DNA of 64,000 nt, taken from the NCBI GenBank assembly GCA_947247005.1, contig OX365945.1, positions 11,538,501 to 11,602,500 of the forward strand, read 5' to 3'. This stretch comes from Spisula solida (lineage: Eukaryota > Mollusca > Bivalvia > Venerida > Mactridae). Of this stretch, positions 35,167 through 48,257 are shown one piece after another (the first letter of the stretch is position 1; each line of letters starts with the position of its first letter). The notes under the pieces are model-generated. The model had not been told where the DNA came from. It saw only the letters and a list, made by a program, of their open reading frames with translations, and searched no databases. A program made the translations under genes and the position numbers.

Positions 35167-36344
35167 CTCCCACAAGCAAGTTTTAAGAACTTGTTAACTC
35201 TAGCGTGTCCATAAAGAATTAGTCTTTAATAGGTCAATCGATGGTTTAAGTTCTATTCGGTAAAACCCTCGTATTACTTGATCATCTATTTATTTTGGGA
35301 TTTTGGTATATTTACCTTTTAAGATAACCAAATCCCATAATCTCTAGGTCAGTTAAATCATAGCAGAGATTAGTATCCCGCAGCCTCCTACAGAAATGTT
35401 TGAAAAAGGAGGAATAGTATTAATAATACTTAATATATTTTGTCAAGCCGCTAATATTAAAAACGTACCCGGCTGAGTGTTACAGAAAGATGATGACCCG
35501 AGTGTCTCCACGACGCCCCCTTGATATCTCATAGAGCGAATACTGTCGAAACATTCTAAATTGAATATGAATGGTATTAGTCAATAAAGGTCGTCGAAAC
35601 TCGTTGCCTTTTGTTAAACAAATAAACAAATGTACAAAATGTACATTAACATTACGCCCTACATTGGTATTATAACTGCATGAATCGAATTATGTCACCG
35701 TCGTAAAGTTTGTTGCAATTTTCAATATAGTGATACCATATTTATTTCCTTTTATGTCTTCCTTCAAAGTAATGTATATAAGGAGGATATTGGCGTATAC
35801 CACAAATCCATGACTGCCTATTATGCATTTCTTATTTTGACATAACTCATAAAAGACTTACTTAAATAATTGTTTGGAACAATTAACAAACTATTAAATG
35901 GTGATTAGTTTAATGCAGATGTCACTGAAATTATTTTGTGCAAGTAAACATAAATTGCTGTTTATCGAGTACAAATGAATACGGACACCAACCAAGGTAT
36001 GCTACAAACATATTATACACCGCATCAACAAAAGGACACTGTGGTATCATACCAATACATTATCGTATTTACATTGCCGGAACAGAAACGGCGTACTAGT
36101 AGTACATCGTTCGTCTGAACCAAGTCAGAACAGACACGCCGTGTTAACGTAAACGCCTTTTCATGAAATACTGTCTTGTGGCCCATTAGTAATGGTTTGG
36201 ACTTTGGACGGCCGTGAACCAAAACACTCCTCACGCGAAATGTTGCTACCCATATGCAGAAATTGTATACTTTTTTAACGCTATAAACTGCCACACATAG
36301 TTGGAATGATTACCATGTTACAGATAATGCGACGCATTCATAAA

Positions 36345-36560
36345 GATAACAAATAATCGGGAAAGGAACCTAATGAGCAAAGGGCACTAAACATAAAAAC
36401 ATCACACGGCCACAATTACATTGCCCAATTCTCAACGTATAATTGCCGGGGAAAATGAACTGAACCGCTTAACGCCGGAGCTTCAGACGTCAAACCATCG
36501 ACAGTCACAGTCCTAGCTATCAAAAAGCCGAAATACCTAGTTTCAGCTATAAAAAACTGA
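36345..36560 (-). repeat. Dispersed repeat family, copy 4
   Basis: Contains GAGCAAAGGGCACTAAACAT, CACACGGCCACAATTACATT, ACGCCGGAGCTTCAGACG and a tail with AGCTATCAAAAAGCCGAA and GTTTCAGCTATAAAAAACTG. It is longer than copy 3 because the duplication breakpoint did not cut it. Confidence 0.75.
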
Positions 36561-37364
36561 ATGGACAGACCAATGTCCCCATACGCAAACCAAAGGGAAA
36601 TATCAGTACATGTATAAGAAACATACCAGGATTGCAGGACAAGCGTCTGTATAAAACGGACATTATCGAAGTAAGTGAACTAGTTAAATATTATGGGTTA
36701 AAAACGGTGATTGAGAAGTTTTCTGAATTCCAGCACGGAGACGCCTAGCTTCATAAAACTATAAAGTTATGGCAATTCATTACATTAAAATAATAAATTA
36801 TGAAGTACCATGTTTATTGTAGGTGATTTATTTACTTTCCGTTACTTTGAAGGTTTTGTTGTTTTTGTGATATAATTGATGGCAAGTTATGTATGACCCA
36901 TGTAACATATCAATTCTAATAACGCATTGTGACAGATTCCTACACTTTTTGTGTGAATATTTTCTTTGATAATCATAATTAGTGTCAATGGTAACGATAA
37001 TTCTAAAATATTGAAATGATGACAACAGGGAAAACCGCCTTTGTAAGCAAATAAAATGACCGAACACGAAGACATTGTTCATAGAAATACTAATTAACAC
37101 ATCAAAGGAATATAAGAATATACAGCACTGGCAACACCCTATTACAGGAATGGCAAACCATCATATCGGCAAGTTCGTCATAGAGAATCTTAAGTGACGA
37201 CTAGGGGCGGGGGTCTTTACGGGAGAAGTTAAAAGGTTTGGGGAGATATAAGTATCTAGGAAGTGACAATATAAGATATAAGAGGAGTTTTGTATGTATC
37301 CAAAGAGAACACAACACTCTCTAGGGAGTAATGAAAGTGCTAGAGCAAAAAGATAATATGAAGT
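36561..37364. other. Intergenic, no gene seen
   Basis: AT-rich; no supported coding region. Confidence 0.35.
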
Positions 37365-37580
37365 CCGAAAGGGAAGGCAACACTCAACTTAACCAGCCGA
37401 GCACAGTAAACATTAAAAACATACAAGGCGCAATACCCAACTGAACAAACCGAGCACAGAAAACATTAAACACATACTAGGCACAATGCCCAACTAAACA
37501 AGCAAAAGATCCGCCCAAGTCAAAGCTGTCGAAAAGTGAATTAATTTCAGCAATCAAAATGTTGAATGCCCTAGCTGAAT
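37365..37580 (-). repeat. Dispersed repeat family, copy 5 (internally doubled)
   Basis: GTCCGAAAGGGAAGGCAACA and ACTCAACTTAACCAGCCGAG, then two versions of CCGAGCACAG(T/A)AAACATTAAA and CA(C)AATGCCCAACT. The internal doubling resembles that in copy 1. Confidence 0.7.
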
Positions 37581-37822
37581 AACCCAGTAGACCAATAAGA
37601 ACTAATGAGTAATTACGGTGTTAGAGAATATATATACAGATGTGGATCGAGTGATGAGGAACTGGCTGGAATTGTAGCAGCGTGAAGTAAGACGGAAGAG
37701 GGATATCCTAACAGAGTAGGTGAAGCAAATAAGGTAAACAAAGACAATATACTTAATAGTAACCAGTGAATGCGGGTATTCAAAGTCAGGTTAAATAATC
37801 CGAAACTTAGCCTACTTCGAAC

Positions 37823-38053
37823 ATATCGCTGGCTTATAGTAAGAAGGTCGTAAGTGCCTATAAGACTCATACATGTTTGAAATCTGTTTCTCGAGGCGCT
37901 TCTTATGAGCCTATTTTAATGAAAATCGGAACCGACCGAAGTTTAAAAAGCGGTTTTTTCCATATGTAAAGAGTAGTTTTCGGAAAGTGTTTTCCTGTTT
38001 TCTAAAAATATAGATTTTGTACTTACGACCTTCTAATTCTGAGCCAGCGATAT
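37823..38053. mobile_element. MITE-like inverted-repeat element, 231 bp
   Basis: ATATCGCTGGCTTATAGTAA followed by GAAGGTCGTAAGT is mirrored, with small changes, by ACTTACGACCTTCTAATTCT followed by GAGCCAGCGATAT. No coding potential and no clear target duplication. Confidence 0.65.
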
Positions 38054-38373
38054 AATGTGGCTCGTGCGGCTGGGTGTATCTTTTAGAGTAAATTGTATTT
38101 GTTTGTCAAAAACTATGAATATATCATTTCTGATACGTATGGATGAATTTAAAAGTACAAATAAAATTGGGAGCATACAAACCTTTATCACATGTTTGAC
38201 GTCGCGGTAGCGTAATAAAGCCATTATTTATTTTTGATAATACACTAGTGTAATAAAGCTTTGACGCGACGTCATTCAACGTATAGGCGACGTCGTCAAA
38301 GTTGCGCGTTTATTATAGTGAAAATAAGTAGCTATTTTATGTTTCGGTCGGAAAATGGCTAACATGTGATAAA

Positions 38374-38522
38374 AAGAACATTACATGTGTGACTTTCCAC
38401 ATTGAATTTATTAAACTCGTTGAATAAAATCAATTTAATGCTCGGCAGAGCCTCGCATTTTATTATTTTATTCAACTCGTTTAATAAATTCAATATGAAA
38501 AGACACTCATGTAATATCCTCT
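38374..38522. repeat. Long near-perfect hairpin (~149 bp)
   Basis: ATTACATGTGTG, CATTGAATTTATTAAACTCG and TTGAATAAAAT on the left arm are mirrored on the right arm (ATTTTATTCAACTCG, TTTAATAAATTCAAT, ACACTCATGTAAT). The loop region contains GCTCGGCAGAGCCTCGCA. It could be a MITE. Confidence 0.7.
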
Positions 38523-41500
38523 ATTTAGTTCATAAGTATCCATTATAGTGACCTGACACAAATAGACGTAGTATAAAGTACAGACGACGCTTATAGGTAA
38601 ATTAAATTAATATTATGATAGCACGGTGATTTTTATTGTGGAAAGTATGTTGATTTCACGGTATAATAAGTCGCATACAATAATAAATAATATAATTTGA
38701 TCATTTGAAGATGGTTATTAACAGTACTGTAACGTTGCGTAATATATATTGTAGCAATCTAGGTAGGTGGCGACGTACGGTGTCCCATTCTATACGACAA
38801 TGTCAGCCTCTTGATGTAGTCTATTGATGTAAACAACAACAATAGCTGTCATGTGGTACAGGTTGTGGTGAAGTAGGATAAACACTTTCATTACACTAGT
38901 TTAACGACATCTATGATTGGTTAGTACGATATTTGACACATTTAAATCAATTTATTTTAATGAAAACCACAACTATGTCCATTCAGAAGACACCAGACAC
39001 ACTGCGCCTATATATTGCGAAAGAAACAACAAATATTTGACCTGACACATTTCTAACATATTTGCTCGTCTACCAGCGATTTGGCGGAGCACGTTGCTCT
39101 GCCTTGCATTTGAAATACGCCCACATTTTGTTACGCCCAGTAACTGTTGGCCTAATTGTATAGCAGCAAAACCACATTGGTGGATCTAAAAAGTAACAGA
39201 ACGAGTTATATGCCAAAATGTTCTGGACAATCTGCAGATTATCAGATTGTCGGCATAAATTGCCAATTTTGATGCGGGTCATACAATTCACGATGGTGAC
39301 CAAGATGGCCGCCATCTAATTCAGTAAGATGCTACTTTAGTGTAAGGGTCCTAGATATTTCATTGGTTAAAGGCTGTTTCATCAATTCGTACACAAATAT
39401 CAATCATGACTCTAGGCAAAACGACTAGATGATGTAATATTCAAAGGCCAGATGCAAAAATACATCGCACTATCATGAACAACATCAACATTCGACTCAT
39501 TAGTTACTCATTAGTGTACATATTGGTGAATCTAGTCACACCTTATTTCATTTGGTGTTTAACATTCAAGATGTGTGACACATCTTCTAATCAAGATCAA
39601 GAAGACAAGATTATCATCATCCTATCGCCATAAAAAAGTAATAGAGTTGTAATGTAAAATGTAATTACATTTGTATATATATGCTAAATTTAAGTTTGCA
39701 ATAGATGTTAACTTTGAAATAGTTTTGATATTTAAGATTAGGTTCCGCTTATCTTTAGCTTGCAATAGGTGCAATAATGTATGAAGCAATTTGTTAGGAA
39801 CATAAGATAAATAGAATTTGCAGACATTTTACATAACTCATTCTTGTGGCGTGAATATATTACACCGTCTCAAATTTGTTACTGTCATTTTCTGAGTTTT
39901 AAAAAACGTTCTTTTGACGAATGCTTCATTTAAAAAAACACAACTATGTGTTTAATTTTATTCGTTGCGTTGTGCGGCGCCAACATATATCAAATCAAAC
40001 GAATCTCGGCCATGTTTGCATGAAAAATTAATAAAAGTATTGCAGACGCAATCGCTAAATCATACAAAGCTTTTATACTGACATAGGACAAAAACGTCGT
40101 CTTGCCACGGCATGAATAATATAGTACATTATTTTAGTATGTTAGAGGTCATTGGGCAATTAATAAAGCAATATTAAAACCGAGTGGCAACGCACCACGG
40201 CTGTCTCAGACCAACGTAAAAAGTTGTAAATGCCAACCCCCATACCTGTGCGCACTTTTTTGGTATGTTTGTGTAACTTCCTATTGTTTGTTAAATAAAA
40301 AGTTTCGGAAGTTACTGATGGAAGCTTATTTAATGACCTAGTTACTACAGTAAAACTGCTGAACTACATAGTTTTAGCAGCCTTTAGTCTCAAAAGTTAA
40401 GTAACAGTATTAAAACGTTGACCCAACTCAACAACACCAATCATGATCCAATAGACCATGAGGTACAAATTTTAGGAGACACGTGAACAAATCAAAGTGG
40501 TCCAAGAGGAACACACATGGAGTTGGGAGACAGGAAAAAATAGGATCCACGTAAGGGATATTTCTGCATCATCATAATTATACACAAAAACATGAAGAAA
40601 AGGGTACGATCTCACACCTAGCATGATTTAACATAATAAATAAACACCCGAAGAAGGCGTATCAACACACATTCACGTGTATCATTGTGTCATCAACAGA
40701 AATGACGAAACTTTCTACGTACATCAACAGATGTGCATTCCATTATCATTTATGTTTGCCGTCACGATGATCCAGCCATATATTTGTACATTCATGAATG
40801 TATTTTAGTGTTATGATGACTGGCATTTCTCTCTATATGTTTTTTTACTGTCCTCATTTCTTTCTTTAGTGGAACCACTACAAACAAAATAAGAGAGTAC
40901 TTTTCAATAAAATAGTTTCGGTAAACAGTAGCCAGCTATACATAGTTCTTGGATTCGTATTAAATTATCCCTGGTGACAAAAGCCGCTGCGTATTAGTAG
41001 CCAGATGTTAGCATATTAAGTTAATTTATTTATTTTTAACAAAAAGAAAATTGTAATATTACCAACCTTATCACAATTTATCAACTCTTAAATCGAGAAA
41101 ATATGAACAAAATGACACTCAATATCTTTATAAATCTTCTACATAGATTAAAATGTAAATTAATATTCATTAGACTTGAGAATTTCGCTTTTTAGTTAAA
41201 ATTAACCCACTTTTTTCTGGATTAGCTAGTTGACTAAACTAGTTTTACCAACTTGGCGCAGACTTTGACATGACGTATCTGTCATTAACTATGCTCCTAC
41301 TGTGACTATACGACAGTTTGTTTTGAAAGGTTATTTCAGAAAGTAGATCGAATCCTGATAGTAGAAATGTATGTAAATACTTGGGAGAGTAAATAAGACA
41401 TTTACCTTGTGAAAGTTCTCTTCTTGTTACGCATACTCAACTTTCATATTAAAAATAGCAATTAAAAGGTCCCGTATTCTCTAAACAACTTCAGTAAGAT

Positions 41501-43059
41501 ATCAGTCTCATACCCATTGATAGTTCTCCATCTCAATAGAAATATGTTAATGTTTGTATTATTCCTTTTTTCTGTCCAGTACCTGTTTCCTCTTTCCTCC
41601 CTCTTCTACTTCTTCATCTGCTGCTTTACTGCTGTTTTACTGCTGATGTTGCTGCTGATGCTGATGCTGCTTTCCTTGTCTGATTGATTATCATCTTATT
41701 AAAATCACGTTATTTTGTGATCCTGGGACGTGATTAGTTAGAACTTTTTACATTTGTCAGCGATAAACTATCTTAAACAATCACTTGTGTTAAGCATTAT
41801 ATCCGAACTGGTCATTTTCATATCAATAATTATATCCAGTAATGTTTGTATTACCTATACCTGTATTTAACAACCATCTGCTGTCAGGAGCGCTACATTA
41901 TATAACATTAGGCCTATAGTGTTTACTAATTTTGACTGGTAATAACGTACCATTCAATCTACGTACAATTATACGTTAGTTCTTACTCTGAAATTATATT
42001 TTATAGAAGGACAAGACCTGCTCATGCAGTCTGTGATTTTAATATGGATCTACCAGGTGACTGTACAAGTCCTTAGAAATCCACCTAGTTTGGCAGAGTA
42101 GTTTTGCTATGTTGCGGCTTATTTTTGCTTTATTCTGGTTTTTATCAAAATACCTACGACGAAAGATGTTCGGTTACATATGAACTGAACAGAGCGTCAA
42201 TATGCTTGTATTTCATCCATATCAAATACATGTAAAGTGCCCTACCTTTTAGGGATCATTGCACAATGAAACTCTATAACAATAAATTTTATAGCTGTAT
42301 AAAAATCATACATGAGATGCATTACAGATGTACTTTCACATTAAAAGTTCGCGTCCAATACTTGTGACCGAATATTTTCTTGGTCGACGTAAAAACCACA
42401 GTATGCCATCGCGTGACATGCCACTCAGACGTACAGATATTTATGTGTATTCGATTCCCAAAAATTAATACTGAATTCAAAATATGAAAATGGAGAAGTT
42501 TGAAAATACAATTTTGTGTCATTAATTCGATTCATGAGAAAACATATACATTACCTAGATCTTTAAGCAATTAGACACGGTTGGTTTTATACTGTTAGAC
42601 TATGTTCCATTTATTTCTCTCAAATATACAAACGACCCGAAGCAAATTGGAGACATAATAACACAGTAATAACATTTTCATAAGCTCTCGTATCAATGGT
42701 ATGGGGTACCTAAATAGTCCACGCTCAAATCAGGCGTGAAGTTTGACAGTAAATTAGACAGGACAAACAATTTCTGAAATTGTGTGCAAAATTTTTAAAT
42801 ATATATCGTAGGTGGGCAATAAACATTATGCAGTCATTTGTAAAGCGTCAACTATATATTCTGTCAGTGGTGTGTGGTACCAACAATGATTGGCACTAAT
42901 TGATCGTTCAACAGACGCACCTCATATTGGCAATGAGAGAACTAGAAAACGGAATTTGTAAAGTTACTAGTATTTGGTTTACAATGACTAAGTTGCTGCA
43001 TGTACTAAATTGACTTAATGGACACATGAACTACACAAGGACGCTGGCGACATGGAACA
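38523..43059. other. Intergenic, no gene seen
   Basis: About 4.5 kb of AT-rich sequence without a supported gene. A pyrimidine-rich stretch (41570-41620) runs into a CTG-type trinucleotide patch at about 41618-41675 (CTGCTG, CTGATGCTGATGCTGC). Nothing else is recognised. Confidence 0.4.
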
Positions 43060-43570
43060 GCATTAAAATAACACAACAGAAGCAATAAGCATATGCCATG
43101 GAGTCAATTCTAAAACCCTATCGAACCGCACCAACCATGAATATACAAAGAAACAACTCCAAAACACCATGGCAACAACGATCATATACCAAGGGAATAA
43201 CAAAAAACCCATTGAAACAACAAGCATAGGCCAAGGAAAGTACTCCATAAACACCATAGATAGAAACGACAAATATAATTATGCCATGGAAATAACGATC
43301 ATATGGGATGCATGCAAGCAACACTCATAGGTCAAGCAAACATCAAAGCACCATGAAAACAACAATCATAGGCCAAAGAAACAACTCCAAAACACCATAA
43401 AAACCACAAACATAATTATGCCATGGAAATAACTTCAAAACACCATGGAAACACAACAACCATGCAGATACCATAGAAGCAACCCAAGAAACACTATGGA
43501 TAACAATCATGTATACACCATCCAACTCAAAAACACCAAGGCAACATTCGTTAACAACAACATGTTCATA
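43060..43570. repeat. Degenerate CCATGGAAACAAC repeat cluster
   Basis: The words CCATGGAAACAAC, AACAACGATCATA(T/G) and CTCCAAAACACCAT recur irregularly every 30-60 bp. The minus-strand open frames (runs of Phe, Val, Met, Trp) reflect this simple composition. Confidence 0.65.
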
Positions 43571-45404
43571 TGATATAGGTGTGTTAATTATCTGCAGAAT
43601 TTGAAATAAAAATCCTGAAAACCGATTAGCTTAAACGTATCGTGTAAGCAGAAAATATTTCAACATGAATAAAAAATGAACTGAAATAGATATTGCAAAT
43701 ATAAAAGAAGTCGGAAGTTAAGGTCAGATGTGCTGTTATTTATTTATACATTTCCATGGAAGTGAATGAGACGATAAAGGCGTTGGACAGACATACTGTA
43801 TGAAACTCAATATATGATCAAACAGTGAAAATGTATCTAATGTTCCATAGAGCTCATAAACATAAAGTAACATTCCAACTTAATTTGTCTATTTACTGAC
43901 CACACCTATCACTATTTTAGATAGTAGCTTGAATATGCACATAATTTTTCATATATAAATAACGTGCCGCTTAAGACAAATATCAAAATGATCACTCTTG
44001 GTCGCATTTTATGAACATAACATAGAAACATAATCATGCAGCTAAAGACAATAAATCGTACATCATATGTTTAGCTATACAATGTAATGTCTTCATACGT
44101 ATTTTACCACATATTCCATTATAACCAATTCAAGAACTTTGAAAAATAGTTCGTATAAATTAATTTGTCGTCACTTTGTGTATGTGAAGAATTAAGAAAT
44201 ACCTGTCCTTAGGAAATGAATAAAATATTCTCTATATCATCAATAAAAAGGGTTTTAACTTTTTAATCCTAACATATCCCCCCCCCCATTATCGGGTGTT
44301 TACTGGTTTCCTTTGAATCTATCTTGCAAGTTATCCTTCAAATCTGACGATATTGGTTTGATTCGAAACTAGATACACTATTCACTCGTACAATGCGATC
44401 CCGATGTATGATTTATAGCAGCATGTCGGTTCTAAAATAGGCATGGCTGCATTTCGTATATGGAGAGGGAGGGGATGATAACCTAGGGATTTGTTTGTGT
44501 TTCCCGTATTTTGCACATTCTGCATAATAATTATTACAAATGTAGATAAATGTTCATTTGTAATTAAATGCACGTGTGTGTCGCATAATTATCGAAAGGT
44601 GCAATGATTCACTGTGACTGATATGGAAATAAGGAATAGTTTCTATGACAATTAAATATTCTAATTTGTTTTCACAAGTTATATTCAACTAGTTACTTAT
44701 AAACTACTATGACATTCAAAAAAAGAGAGAGACATCAAGAATTCTAGATTGGAAAAATGGTGTTCCGTACTTTACGTCGAGTAGGCTAATGAAGTTCTCT
44801 ACATATTTCACTATTCAAAAATATTAGATTTTAATCTCGAGCAGAATTGACAATGTGTGAAATAATGAAGACTTTTCCGACACACGTAGCTAGAGTCACA
44901 AACATGAACACAACAAATTTAATTAACAGTTTCGTTGATAAAATATAAAATAATTTAAATGAATTCGTTACTTCCTTTTTATCTCTATAAAAACCGGTGT
45001 CAGATAATTTAGCAACTTTATGGTCAACGACCTTGGTATGGACGGAACTTATTATTACATCTAGCATACGAAACTCGAAGCGTCTTAAAGTGATTCTAAA
45101 TATAAACGCTGGGAAGTTGACCCACGCAGTAGTAAAAACGTTCAAGTTTCATTTAGCAAGAACATATAAAATACCACACGCTATGAATATTATAATAAAT
45201 TTATTCAAACACTACCGGTAATAAAAATGTATATGAAAACCTGATCGCACACTAAATTATCATCTTCAGCATTGTATGTATTACCTCATACTATTGACGT
45301 ACTATCTACCATATTGGACCTTGCAAGATGTGACATACTCCCCTTCAACGGAATACTCTACCTATCTTATTATCTCAGACGTGGGACTATTAACTCCCTC
45401 CAAC
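43571..45404. other. Intergenic, no gene seen
   Basis: AT-rich sequence with a C10 homopolymer at 44278-44287. The minus-strand frame at 44831-45145 has a short KLSDTGFYRD string reminiscent of a kinase activation segment, but its surroundings do not fit. Confidence 0.35.
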
Positions 45405-45411
45405 GTAGATA

Positions 45412-45598
45412 CACAGGAACTTGCATTTATAATTTGAAAAAAAAATGAAAAAAATAATATTTTTTTTCACTAGGCCTACTTTACTACTAAAATATAGACA
45501 GGATAGGAGTACAATATTTTAATAGTACAGTAGATCTAGGCCTAGTGAAAACAATTTTTTCTTCTTTTTTTTTCAAATTATAAATGCAAGTTCCTGTG
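45412..45598. mobile_element. 187-bp MITE with 7-bp target duplication
   Basis: The ends CACAGGAACTTGCATTTATA and the exact inverse extend about 33 bp, then continue through A/T runs to inverted CACTAGGCCTA and TAGGCCTAGTG. GTAGATA precedes (45405-45411) and follows (45599-45605) the element. The arms are so well matched that insertion was probably recent. Confidence 0.88.
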
Positions 45599-45605
45599 GT
45601 AGATA

Positions 45606-46234
45606 TAAAACATCCAACGGCAGACTTTTAACATATCTTCGACGAAGCACTTACTACCGCCACGTGGGATGTAGGTGGTTCGTTCAGTGTCTGACTCTGG
45701 TATTGGTGGCTAAGCGCTGCCGTCGTTTCTGCGTGGCTTTGGGTTGTTTGTGCGCTACAGTATTTGATAATTCCAATCAACGATTCTTATGGTGGATATG
45801 TACCGCCTATAAATATAATACCATCTGAAGTGGACAGTATCATGGACTTATGTCTAAAAAAAGCCAGTTCGTTCTTTTTAAATGATGATGATTTGTGTAT
45901 GTATGTATCCAAACGCATGAACACTTTTATTTTTCACCTATCAATCAATGCCCCACCACGTAATCAGTGACTGTTGTTTAACGCACAATGTACTATGACA
46001 CGTCATTATAATGTTTGGCAGCTAATTCCGTATAAATCATACATACAGTCATATATTACGTGGTAGGTGATGTGTAAGATATACATAGACAGGGGAATCA
46101 AACGAGAACAACAAACTGGCGGCATCGGCGAGTGCCTGACGATTGATGTATGCGCACGCGATTTGATCTTCGCGCCAAATTCGTGATGAATGAGGTCATT
46201 TTGTCCGATATACTGGCAAGCGATATTTAATATA
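45606..46234. other. Intergenic, no gene seen
   Basis: No supported gene; the ORF at 45764-45970 has no recognisable features. Confidence 0.35.
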
Positions 46235-46360
46235 GTGGTATTCAGTATTGATGTTACTTGACTTAAGGATAAGAAAAACCAATCAGATCACACCATATTA
46301 AACTCTCGGTCAGTAAAAGGCGATATGATTGGCTATCCTTATTATCCAAATGAATAAGTT
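46235..46360. mobile_element. GTGGTATTC MITE, copy 3 (right end lost)
   Basis: Matches the elements at 28417 and 32379 from GTGGTATTCAGTATTGAT through GGCTATCCTTATTATCCAAA; the right terminal inverted repeat is missing. This independent location shows that the sequence is a dispersed family. Confidence 0.75.
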
Positions 46361-46654
46361 AAATCAGCGGATGTTGTCAATGTGGCAAACGCTTGTTTTT
46401 GGAAATTAAAAGAAATCGTATCAAGTAAGTTCTATAAGCGACCTTTGGCAAGTCATGACCATGTATGAACCCAGCAACTGAACTCTCACTACAGGAATAC
46501 TCCACTAGGTCACCTGGCCCGGGTACAACTGGAATAGCCAAAAACTATTTCGGCTCGGAAGTGTTGCGCAGAACAGAGTCGTTACTTAGCTGTTACATAA
46601 AAACCATCCCTGTTATTTAACTTCCAATCCAAGTATGATATGTTGGGCCTGATT

Positions 46655-46731
46655 GATAACCACGAGATAACCACGAGATAACCACGAGATAACTACGAGA
46701 TAACCACGAGATAACCACGAGATAACCACCG
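46655..46731. repeat. 11-bp tandem repeat, 7 units
   Basis: GATAACCACGA repeated seven times with one substitution (GATAACTACGA). Confidence 0.95.
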
Positions 46732-46979
46732 AAAAAAGATATACTAAACACATTCGTACATCTGCAAAGAAGGCAAGTTTTCTACATTTCGAATCATTAA
46801 AACCATTGAGTGTGTTGACCTTTTGTGATGACACCAGTACTGTATCATCGTAGATCAAAGCTGAAACATTTGATGTGAGGTCATTGTCCGCTTTGCTTTA
46901 CATGTTCACAGAAGTCAACATACTTCAATACAAATTCATTGAACGGCTCGACTTATTTTTTTGTAAACGATAGTAAACA

Positions 46980-47060
46980 TCGGACAGAGAAGGCAGCACT
47001 CAACTGAAACAGCCGACCACAATTACACTGCACAATTCCCAACGCACAACTGGACTTTAC
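46980..47060 (-). repeat. Dispersed repeat family, copy 6 (short)
   Basis: CGGACAGAGAAGGCAGCACT, CAACTGAAACAGCCGACCAC, AATTACACTGCACAATTCCC and AACGCACAACTGGAC; the rest of the family sequence is absent. Confidence 0.7.
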
Positions 47061-47336
47061 TAAAGGTCTAATGCACCATGAACCTAAAATTAGCGTTTCT
47101 CTTACATATAGTTTTATTATGCAGACTATATGTGTGTTATTAATAATGTCACATTATAAAGAACACTGTATGCAGTCAATAAAACTACTAAAATTATACA
47201 CAATGTTGGTAAAGGCAATTTAGATAATTGTGCTGAGTTTCATTAAAATGCATGATTCCTTATAAAGATATTCACGGTTTTTTATGGGTCAACCAGGTTG
47301 CAAATAGAAATTCTTACAATACTCCCGAATGATTAG

Positions 47337-47800
47337 GTTTGTCTTTACGTGGCTGGTACGTGTACTTGTGTTCTGTGGCTTGTCTTTACGTGGCTGGTAC
47401 GTGTACTTGTGTTCTGTGGTTTGTCTGTACGTGGCTGGTACGTGTACTTGTGTTCTGTGGTTTGTCTGTACGTGGCTGGTACGTGTACTTGTGTTCTGTT
47501 GTTTGTCTTTACGTGGCTGGTACGTGTACTTGTGTTCTGTGGTTTGTCTTTACGTGGCTGGTACGTGTACTTGTGTTCTGTTGTTTGTCTTTACGTGGCT
47601 GGTACGTGTACTTGTGTTCTGTGGTTTGTCTTTACGTGGCTTGTACGTGTACTTGTGTTCTGTTGTTTGTCTTTACGTGGCTGGTACGTGTACTTGTGTT
47701 CTGTGGTTTGTCTTTACGTGGCTGGTACGTGTACTTGTGTTCCTGGGTTTGTCTTTACGTGGCTGGTACGTGTACTTGTTTTCTGTGGTTTGTCTTTTCG
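47337..47800. repeat. 41-bp minisatellite, ~11 units
   Basis: Unit GTTTGTCTTTACGTGGCTGG followed by TACGTGTACTTGTGTTCTGTG, exactly 41 bp, highly homogeneous. It produces three overlapping plus-strand frames of 160-180 codons with the same peptide in shifted phase. These are artefacts of the repeat. Confidence 0.95.
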
Positions 47801-48257
47801 TGTTTTTGTGCCTTTCGTGCAAGGTTGTTTCTGCTAAGAGTTGCTTCCCTTTAGGTGCTAGAAGGTAGTGGTTGATTTTAAGCTCTGAACCATCATCAAT
47901 AATAATTATCAAACTTAAAAACCAAAAGTCAGTAAAAATACACCAAGTCTCATTTTTCATGTTCACCGGGGCAACTTTCATCCCGCACATTTTCTACTTC
48001 GTGCGTTCATGCCAAGGAAGCAATTTGAACACTACTGTTTGTATACTGGTGCATTTCGTACTTTGTAGTGTTTCTGTTGGAGTGATTCCTTCACTGTCCC
48101 ATTTGTTATTATTTTTCGTGTCTAAGGTTTGTATTAATCTTCTTTAAGTTCTTTAAGGACCATTGTTAAAACCTTCATGATTATTATAGTGCTTGTTTCG
48201 TACTGGGTTTTTAAGGTTTTTTTTGTTGAAACTAGGTCTTTTGTCTTTTAGCTTTAT
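47801..48257. other. Intergenic, no gene seen
   Basis: T-rich sequence; no supported gene. Confidence 0.35.

Larger units (their letters stand above)
32242..36501. repeat. ~4-kb tandem segmental duplication, copy B
   Basis: Collinear with 28281-32241. It is about 300 bp longer because of six extra 39-bp minisatellite units (34882-35166), a 62-bp hairpin insertion at 33394-33455, and a different segment in place of copy A's 29150-29505. It also differs by an insertion near 36145-36190. Confidence 0.9.

Noticed and set aside
34845..35214. 13-residue repeat proteins on both strands
   Set aside because: A 39-bp minisatellite necessarily keeps frames open on both strands; expanded only in one duplicate.
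44831..45145. Possible kinase fragment (KLSDTGFYRD)
   Set aside because: Only one short string resembles a kinase DFG segment; the rest of the frame has no HRD loop or other kinase motif.
47329..47868. Three frames of 160-180 codons, Trp/Cys/Val-rich
   Set aside because: A 41-bp tandem repeat read in shifted phases.
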